Shown here: positions 57,857 through 64,000 of the stretch, one piece after another
Layout of the letters: each line of letters begins with the position of its first letter
Numbering within the stretch: the stretch's first letter is position 1
The notes under the pieces: model-generated
Seen by the model: only the letters and a program-made list of their open reading frames with translations
Databases searched by the model: none
What the model was told of the DNA's origin: nothing
Translations under genes and position numbers: made by a program
Source: Diphasiastrum complanatum
Lineage: Eukaryota > Streptophyta > Lycopodiopsida > Lycopodiales > Lycopodiaceae
DNA length: 64,000 nucleotides
NCBI GenBank assembly: GCA_029204225.1
Contig: CM055100.1
Location: 10,790,349 to 10,854,348 of the forward strand
Reading direction: 5' to 3'

Positions 57857-59930
57857 TCAATGCTCTGGCTCTGACTCAGACTAATGCTCTGGAGACAACT
57901 CAGGGCCCCGAGCTGACTCTCGCAGCCGATATCTCTGCCTGTCTGGAACTGGCATGGGCTGTGTATCCTAGGGGGAAGACTCGTCATCCTCATCCTCCCA
58001 ATCAGCCTCCGCATTAGCCCCCAGGCAGGCCAAACCAATAATACATGCTCCAACTGGCTGTGATACTGCACCTCTACCTGTACCTGGAGCCCTGCGTGGT
58101 CGTCCTCTCCTCCCTGGCAGTTTCTGTGCCTTGCCTTTCTTGTTCGGTGCACCCTTGGGCCTTCCTGGTTTCTTGCAGACAAGAGGAGCTGTCAATGCCT
58201 CGTCACCCCCATGCAAATCACCTGGCTGGCTAGGCTGGGCCCAAGCTGAGGCCGGCTGGGATAGGGAAGCAAAAGAGATAACTCCTTGTGCACCTGAGCA
58301 AGGAGGACGAGCTCGTGGAGTGTGTGCCCGTGGGGTTGCTGCAAGTGGAGGAACTGGCTAGGCAGGAGGCGAGTACAACGGCTATATGTACTGAAAGGGG
58401 CGTTGCGGTGGCCGATACTGGTACATCCTGGGTGCTGCCAAAGGAGGAGCCAGTGGAGTGGGTGCTGCCAAAGGATGAGGATGTGGAGTGGGTGCTGCCA
58501 CTAGAGGAGTGGCTGGAAGAGCCACTGTGGATGTGGACGTTACGAGAGAAAATCTGGGCACAGATGGTGGCCTGCCATGGGGACCTGGTGCTGTAGAAGT
58601 GGACGGCGATGGAGGGGTTGCAGGCCGAAATGGCATCGGTGCCACTGGAGGAGCTGTGCGACGCACATACACCCTCTGAGGAGCTGGAGGAACTGTAGGC
58701 ACCTCATGCGGCTGCTCTGGCTGGAACTCTGTGTATGGCATACTAGCAAGAGATGATGGGACCGCCCTGACACTCGACATCTACTGGGCTTCTGAATCCA
58801 ATGTGGCAACCAAGTTGTCCAGCTGGGCATCCGAATACAAATGCTCTAGGCTCTGGGACTCATCTTGTGCACCAGCCTCTAAATCATCTTGTGCACCAAC
58901 CTCTGAATCATCATGTGCACCAACCCCTGAATCAACCCAAGCCTCATCCAATGCCTCATCATGTGCACCCTGTAGACCCTGCATGGCCTCCCAATCTGTG
59001 CAATGAAAGTCATCAGGTGCCTCCTCTGGTGTGCTGTCGTGGTAACGACCATGACTCTTTGCTGCACACATCCAAACATCTGCGGGACCGGCATCTTAAC
59101 CACTCTGCCCTCTATCAAGAGCCTCCTCCATCATGTCGACATAGGTAGGTATGCCACTGGCCCCCCCTGTGTGCCCTGTCTGTCTGCCGGTATAACCTGT
59201 GCCATGTGTCCCACCTTTGCCACGTGATGCACCTGTGACCCCTGCCCGTGGCGTGTGCCCTGCACCTATATCATCTACCTCATCCCTCTCTGATATGGCA
59301 AACACAACAGAAATGGGCTCATCCTCATCGCGCTCTTCCTCTTACACTGGATCATCTGCCTCATACAATAAGGACTCTCTGGGCTCAAGCCCAAGCTCTC
59401 TCTCTCTCTCTCATCTTGGCAAGCTCCCTCTCTCTCTCTCTGCCATCAACTGTGTGCCCAGGTCATCTGCAGACATGGGATGGGTACTGGCCGTAGGCAA
59501 GTCAACCTGGTGCTCCAAATCAGATATCTTCATCTACAAGGTTTAAAATTTGCATGTCAGAGAGACAACTTTATGAAGAAATGAAACCAACGTACTAGGA
59601 GTCAACCAACATGCTATGGAAGAATAGCTAATCACCTGCAATGTGCTTGTAATGGTCGGAAGTCTCCTGGCGAGACGTGCGTTGGTGCTATAGAACATCA
59701 ACCGCTCCAACTAACTCATTGACAACTAGTTTCTTCTCCTCGTGTGAATCAGTGCCCATGTGCTCCAATTACGCTCACACACGGAGGTAGCACAGTCCTG
59801 TGGTACGTGCAACGAAATGGTTCAGCACACGTGCACGGGTGGAACGTCAACGAAACACAACAAGGGAGGATGAGATGAGATGCATACTTGTGAAAGGACC
59901 CGCAGTGCAAGACGCTGTATACTTCCAAAA
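57857..59930 (-). pseudogene. hAT transposase C-terminal exons with long proline-rich, AT-hook tail
   Basis: On the minus strand, exon a (59930-59888) encodes FGSIQRLALRVLSQ; intron 59887-59798 (gt..ag). Exon b (59797-59636) encodes DCATSVCERNWSTWALIHTRRRN and LERLMFYSTNARLARRL, the hAT C-terminal dimerisation motif, with two stops. Intron 59635-59534 (gt..ag, phase 0). Exon c (59533-57857) is one frame of 559 codons with about seven stops: an ERERE stretch, acidic and Gly-rich linkers, a Pro/Ala-rich region (58780-58380) and an AT-hook-like segment (KKPGRPKG, GRRGRPRR, near 58180-58120), ending at TGA 57857-57859. Most stops are TAG where CAG or TGG would fit. hAT transposases cut and paste their element; the C-terminal motif mediates dimerisation. 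The tail is longer than in classic hAT proteins. Confidence 0.85.
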
Positions 59931-60452
59931 TCACTTGTAAAAGATCTAAATGGAACTTAATGAGGATGCAACACAATCTACTATCCAATCACAAGCAAAA
60001 AATGATCAAAATTGATGAAAAATTGATCTAATTTGGTGTATAAGTCAAGCAATGGTTGGACTGAACCTAAATCACTTTAGGAGGTGTCTACTACACCTTA
60101 GAACAGCCTTGAAGAGTCCCCAAAACTCTGATCTTCCCTCTCCTTGAATGCTAGAAAGCCTCCTCTATGAAATCACCTCCAAAACTCGCTTAGAAATCAA
60201 TACTTGGAGCAAGCAAAACTTGCTATCTTGGTAATGTGAATTGAATTCAACTTTGCCTCTGGTTTTAGACACCTAAACACCTGCAAATGAAGTCACACAA
60301 CACCAATCTCCAATGTATTTGAGTCACTTTGAGTTCTAGAATCAATACTAGATGCTAAGATCCAATCTACACAAGATTTAGATCAAAAATTGTGATCAAA
60401 TTGAATGAAAACCAAGGATTTAGCTCATTTCAGCCTTTAGGCTCTGATACCA
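59931..60452 (-). promoter_or_regulatory. Leader and tRNA-Met primer binding site of copia S (second copy)
   Basis: On the minus strand TGGTATCAGAGC (complement 60441-60452) follows the LTR end without a gap. About 500 bases of AT-rich leader run to 59940, where the hAT exon begins. No gag is present; the element is cut within its leader. Confidence 0.85.
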
Positions 60453-61134
60453 TGTAAAAATTACAGCAAATAAGGATCCTAAAACACTTGAAATGATGAG
60501 GGAAACAATAGATTATGATTTCATAAGATTAGCACAAGTTGAACCATCAAAATCCATCAAAAATCTATGCTTGAACCTCACTAAATGGCCTAAATCCTTG
60601 AAGAAGGCTTCACACGTGTGAAAGTACGGCCTCCCACAGTCTGAGTACTGTACACCAGACCTACATTCAATCCTATAATCATTAGTAATCACAAGTACTC
60701 AAACAATTATGAACATAGAGAGCAATTGCACCATTATGAGAGAAAAATCATGAAATTGCTTGATTGATTTTGGTGAGATATCATCACCTATATATACATG
60801 ATCCATCACGGTTTTGGGCAGGTATGAGTAGCCCTAAACCTATCCCTAATGCTAATTTTGGTGGATCTTTCATCCCTACCAAGTTAGGGTTGGAATCTTG
60901 GAGATCCCTCAACAATGCAAAAATTACCAAAAATAGCTCCTATTTTTTCTCCCTTGTATCTAAGCATAATTTGGACTCATTCCAAAGGTTCTAACACTTG
61001 GGTCTACTTGAGAACATCCTTATGAATGGAATCCTATGCTATTTGGCACGTGTGACAAGCCACATCATGACCATCTAACTATTTACAAGTCATATGACCA
61101 AAACTAGTCAAGCTAGAATTGTGAATTTTTAACA
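60453..61134 (-). repeat. 5' LTR of copia S, inserted in the hAT gene
   Basis: The minus strand starts TGTTAAAAATTCAC at 61134 and ends AATTTTTACA at 60453 (682 bp), directly before the PBS. It is nearly identical to 1-632 and has the palindrome ttcacacgtgtgaa at 60609-60622. It separates hAT exon 1 from the hAT C-terminal exons. Confidence 0.92.
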
Positions 61135-61308
61135 CAATTTTGGCATGTGCACCGAGCAGATGGCCTTTAAGGCAAGTAAGGGATGCAACAAACTCGACGA
61201 GACAGTATCGGCAGCACACGTCTTCTGACCGGTCTTGTTGGCCTTGTCGACAACCCGTCTGACAATGTCTACCTCGTTCCACAGACCGGAAAGGTCGGAT
61301 TGCACCAT
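61135..61308 (-). pseudogene. hAT transposase first exon with BED-type zinc finger
   Basis: The minus strand has an ATG at 61308 (MVQSDLSGLWNEVDIVRRVVDKANKTG), the usual start of plant BED-hAT proteins (LW..V.IV...KTG). After a one-base frameshift it continues as DVCCRYCLVEFVASLTCLKGHLLGAHAKIV, a BED finger pattern (CX2C ... LKxHLLG). The second half of the finger and the rest of the gene are lost where the S LTR starts. Same strand and order as the C-terminal exons at 57857-59930, so both probably come from one gene. BED fingers bind the ends of hAT elements. The GC-rich 5' region up to about 61500 would be its leader. Confidence 0.7.
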
Positions 61309-61507
61309 TGCGATGGAAAAAACTAGGGACAAAATGCAGATGAAGCTAAAGCTACAAGGATGGAACGCTGAAAAAAAATAGCAGGGTACACTGTGTGAGA
61401 GACGTTGAAAATGGATGAAGGCAGGGCGAAGCAAGTCAGGAGCAAGGCAGGGCATTGCGTGGGTGAAGGGCGATGCAAGGAATCGAAGGGTCCCCATCTC
61501 AAAAGCA

Positions 61508-61951
61508 AAATAAAAGCAATTTATGGCCCCTGTTTTTCCCTCGGAATTAATTATCAGAGGGTGTTTGGCACCCACTTGCCCCCTCCTGTTAAAAAATAGG
61601 AAAACGGTACCCAAAAAAATTTGCAAATTTTTTTGCAACGGACCTAACCACTGGGCCATGCCTCTCATAACTGAGATATTAATAAACAACCATGGCTAAT
61701 GAGTAGTTCATAAATTATTACGAACCTTCATTGGGAACTAGGCTCCAAAAAAGCGACAAAGAAAGATCTGAGAGTGATTTTGAGTGAAGACGATGGTTTG
61801 TATGGCAAACATATTACTGGTTTAGGGTTTCGGGTGCATCAATGACTGTCTCAAAGAAGTGAGTGCTCGCCAGAGGATTGGGAAGAGGTCCACGCTCACC
61901 AGATCCAGTGACAAGCTCTCAGGACCAGAAGTCTTTGGGGGAAATTGTAAC
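61508..61951 (-). repeat. Left arm of large inverted repeat
   Basis: Starts (plus strand) aaaataaaagcaatttatggcc and matches the reverse complement of 63328-63793 for about 440 bp at roughly 85-90 percent identity. Shared blocks include aattaattatcagagggtgt, ttcattgggaacta, gcgacaaagaaagatctga and ctgtctcaaagaagtga. It lies just upstream of the hAT 5' leader. An open frame in both arms is shared only because the arms are copies. Confidence 0.88.
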
Positions 61952-63189
61952 CATAAAAATTCTCGTTGAGAGTTGGAGGAGTTGTCTCCCCATTTTTAAT
62001 GAATCAAAGCCCAATAGGAAGGTGACATTCATCCATTGATTTCCATAAGTCAACATGTACAAATTAACAAGTACTGAGGTTTATAATAAGATTGTTTCTT
62101 AACTTGAACTTAAGTGGAGACTTACAACAACCTGATGAAAATTAATGGCATAAATTTGGATGGAATTGTCATCAATAATGTTTAGCAGTCATCTTGTATT
62201 TTGGCAGCCATAGGGGCTAAGTTAGAATGGAACCACAAGATGGCCAATCATTTGAAAAATATGTGCACGATGTGCATGTCTGAGAGGACAACCTCGCCAA
62301 CAACCTGTGGGAGCAGACAGGACGAGGAACGGACGGACGGCCTATAGTGATTGAAACAGTTTTGCATAAGTGATTAGTAAGCTATTGAAGTTCATCCAAG
62401 GGAAAACTGATCACATCATATAAGACATAGTACTGTGCAGGCCTGTGCTGATAGAGATAACAATACTTCTTGTAGGATGGTCAGTCATGTGGTTCCCTGT
62501 AGTGAATGGCATAGTTCTGTTGACCATTCACTCTTCCGGTGTCCATTCACCCTAAATCTATCTCATCACATAGGCCATGGTACTGTGTACAATGCATTAA
62601 TGGTCCAGGAACACAGTCCACAGGTTCGTGATCCCGATATGAACCCAAGGGATCGAGCTTGGCTCCATTCAGGTATTGTTCGGTCAAAATGGCCCTTCAA
62701 TTGGAGAGAAACACATTTAGGTCAAGCAAAATGGACTAGTTTTGCAGCTTTCTGTCTGACGGTCCCATTTTTTCAAAAGGGATCCGTTTCAGGTGCCGTC
62801 TATTTCGGCTAGTGGACAACCTCGATAGGAACCTGTGGAAACAGACAGGACGAGAAAACGACCGACGGTCAGCCCGCAACATCCGTCCAAAGTTCAACGT
62901 TAAATAGGGCTCCCGGGACTTTGTCCGGTCGGGACCTGAAAACTGGAAAATGTTTCGGAGCCCCCGTGTTGGTACACAAAATTTCGACCGCTTGTTGTAG
63001 CGTGTTGCAGTAGTGCCATACGTAGTAAGTAAGCTGTTGAAGTTCATCCGGGGAGAAACCGATCTCATCAACCAAGACACAGTAGTGTGTAGGTCTTGTG
63101 GTTTTCTATAGTGAATGACACAGTTTTGCATAGATAACTAGTAAGTTGTTGAAATTGATCTCATCATATAAGACAATAGTAGTGTGTAG
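61952..63189. repeat. Spacer of inverted repeat with direct repeats and one 125-codon frame
   Basis: A sequence with ggacaacctcg...acctgtgg.a.cagacaggacga occurs at about 62283 and again at 62813. The block tagtaag.t.ttgaagttcatcc...aaga.acatagtactgtg.agg occurs three times (about 62360, 63010 and, shortened, 63121). A plus-strand frame at 62435-62812 (125 codons) lies between the copies but shows no motif I know and may be chance. Confidence 0.6.
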
Positions 63190-63440
63190 GTCTTCTGGTT
63201 TCCTGTCTTGAGAGCTTGTCACTCTTCTGGTGAACATTGATTTCCTCCAGAGACTTCTGGTCCTGAGAGCTTGTCACTCTTCTGGTGAGTGTTCACCTCT
63301 CCCAAATCATCTGGTGAGCATTCATTTCCCCCAGAGACTTCTGGTCCTGAGAGCTTGTCACTCTTCTGGTGAGCGTTCAGCTCTCCCAAATCCTTCTGGT
63401 GAGCGTTCACCTCTCCCAAATCCTCTAGTGAGCATTCACT
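63190..63440. repeat. 84-bp minisatellite in the right arm
   Basis: tcctgagagcttgtcactcttctggtgag recurs at 63261 and 63345 with an 84-base period, with a partial earlier copy and a shorter 30-base repeat (tctggtgagcgttcacctctcccaaatc) inside. The left arm has only about one copy. 84 is divisible by three, which keeps a minus-strand frame open (DKLSGPEVSGGN repeats), probably without meaning. Confidence 0.88.
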
Positions 63441-63793
63441 TCTTTGAGACAGTCACCGATGCACCCTAACCCCCAAATCCGTAATATGTTTGCCATAAAA
63501 ACCATCATCTTCACTCAAAACCACTTTCAGATCTTTCTTTGTCGCTTTTTTGGAGCTTAGTTCCCAATGAAGGTTCATAATAATTTATGAACTGCTCATT
63601 ACTCGTCGTTGTTTGGCAATATCTCAGTTATGGGAGGCATGGGCAGTGGTTAGGTCTGTTGCAAAAAATTTTGCAAATTTTTTTGGTACCATTTTTCCTA
63701 TTTTTTAATAAGAGGGGGCAAGTGGGTGTCAGACACCCTCTGATAATTAATTCCGGGGAAAAGACATGGGCCATAAATTGCTTTTATTTTGTC
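63328..63793 (+). repeat. Right arm of large inverted repeat
   Basis: Reverse complement of 61508-61951. Matching stops at ...gcttttattttg on the outer side; the next bases (tccggacgtggacgc) do not match the left flank, and I find no 9-bp or 8-bp target duplication. The arm includes the minisatellite expansion at its inner end. Confidence 0.88.
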
Positions 63794-63841
63794 CGGACGT
63801 GGACGCAGACATGGACGTGCGTCCGCGTCCACTGTCTACTT

Positions 63842-63886
<45 letters not shown>

Positions 63887-63894
63887 CATACATA

Positions 63895-63946
<52 letters not shown>

Positions 63947-64000
63947 TATATGTAAGAAATTTTGCCTTGTGTGACAAAATTTTCCAGTTTGATTTGTTTC
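63794..64000. repeat. CGGACGTGGACGC repeats, (TA)n and (CA)n microsatellites
   Basis: Several short copies of gtggacg/gtccgcg (63794-63835) precede (TA)n at 63846-63881, a mixed tract, and (CA)n at 63903-63941. The window then ends in aaattttgccttgtgtgacaaaa, as after the other compound microsatellite at 55986. Confidence 0.9.

Noticed and set aside
61129-61689. 186-codon minus-strand frame as a single protein
   Set aside because: The upstream half is the inverted-repeat arm and leader; only the part from the ATG at 61308 resembles a protein (hAT exon 1), and that needs a frameshift.
62435-62812. 125-codon plus-strand frame as a host gene
   Set aside because: No motif, no intron signals, and it lies between direct repeats; overlapping frames exist on the other strand. 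Left as chance.
63190-63440. CRISPR-like array
   Set aside because: Units are adjacent tandem repeats of 84 and 30 bp with no unique spacers, in a plant genome.

Overview
This window is nuclear DNA of a land plant with a large, repeat-dominated genome. Plant Ty1/copia polyproteins, chromodomain-type and other Ty3/gypsy elements, initiator tRNA-Met primer binding sites and a hAT transposase with plant-type introns all point that way. Nothing in the sequence lets me name the species. I found no intact single-copy host gene, tRNA or rRNA. Almost every open frame is a decayed transposon frame, or a chance frame in an LTR or microsatellite. Family letters below (S, T, X, Y, Z, R, Q, U, V, W, A, G1, G2) are my own labels.

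Layout: 1-1128 is the 3' end of a minus-strand copia (S). 1130-1605 is a decayed LTR of family X. 1640-4640 is a plus-strand gypsy (G1), cut before its integrase. 4641-7092 is a minus-strand copia (T) with its 3' LTR. 7093-7500 is a copia shard. 7500-11690 is a minus-strand chromodomain-type gypsy (G2) with an RT-to-integrase deletion. 11863-11981 is a (GA)n tract. 12080-16204 is a plus-strand copia (Z). 16205-21350 is a plus-strand copia (R) carrying a solo X LTR in its gag. 21351-22195 is the 5' end of a minus-strand copia (Q). 22195-26317 is the 5' half of a minus-strand gypsy (V). 26318-35618 is a plus-strand copia (U), into which a complete non-autonomous LTR element (A, 29789-33485) has inserted. 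35619-36240 is the right part of an X LTR. 36536-47395 is a copia (Y) whose 5' LTR is split by a second complete non-autonomous element (W, 37184-42840). 47396-52700 is mostly non-coding, with one PBS and one gag scrap. 52705-54600 holds inverted pieces of V, U and X plus the X internal reading frame. 55640-57340 holds microsatellites, a GGTACC cluster and a small charged ORF. 57857-61308 is a hAT transposase gene broken by an S LTR and leader. 61508-63793 is a large inverted repeat with minisatellites.

The main results come from reading junctions. The elements form nests that can be ordered by their 5-bp target-site duplications (TSDs). Three independent nested junctions (X split by U, U split by V, and X joined to its internal region) match between about 26-36 kb and about 52.7-53.2 kb, but in opposite orientation, so the locus has been rearranged or misassembled. 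A and X are otherwise non-autonomous LTR elements that carry related reading frames of no family I recognise. These are the best candidates for something undescribed. A palindrome with core CACACGTGTG recurs in LTRs of several unrelated families.
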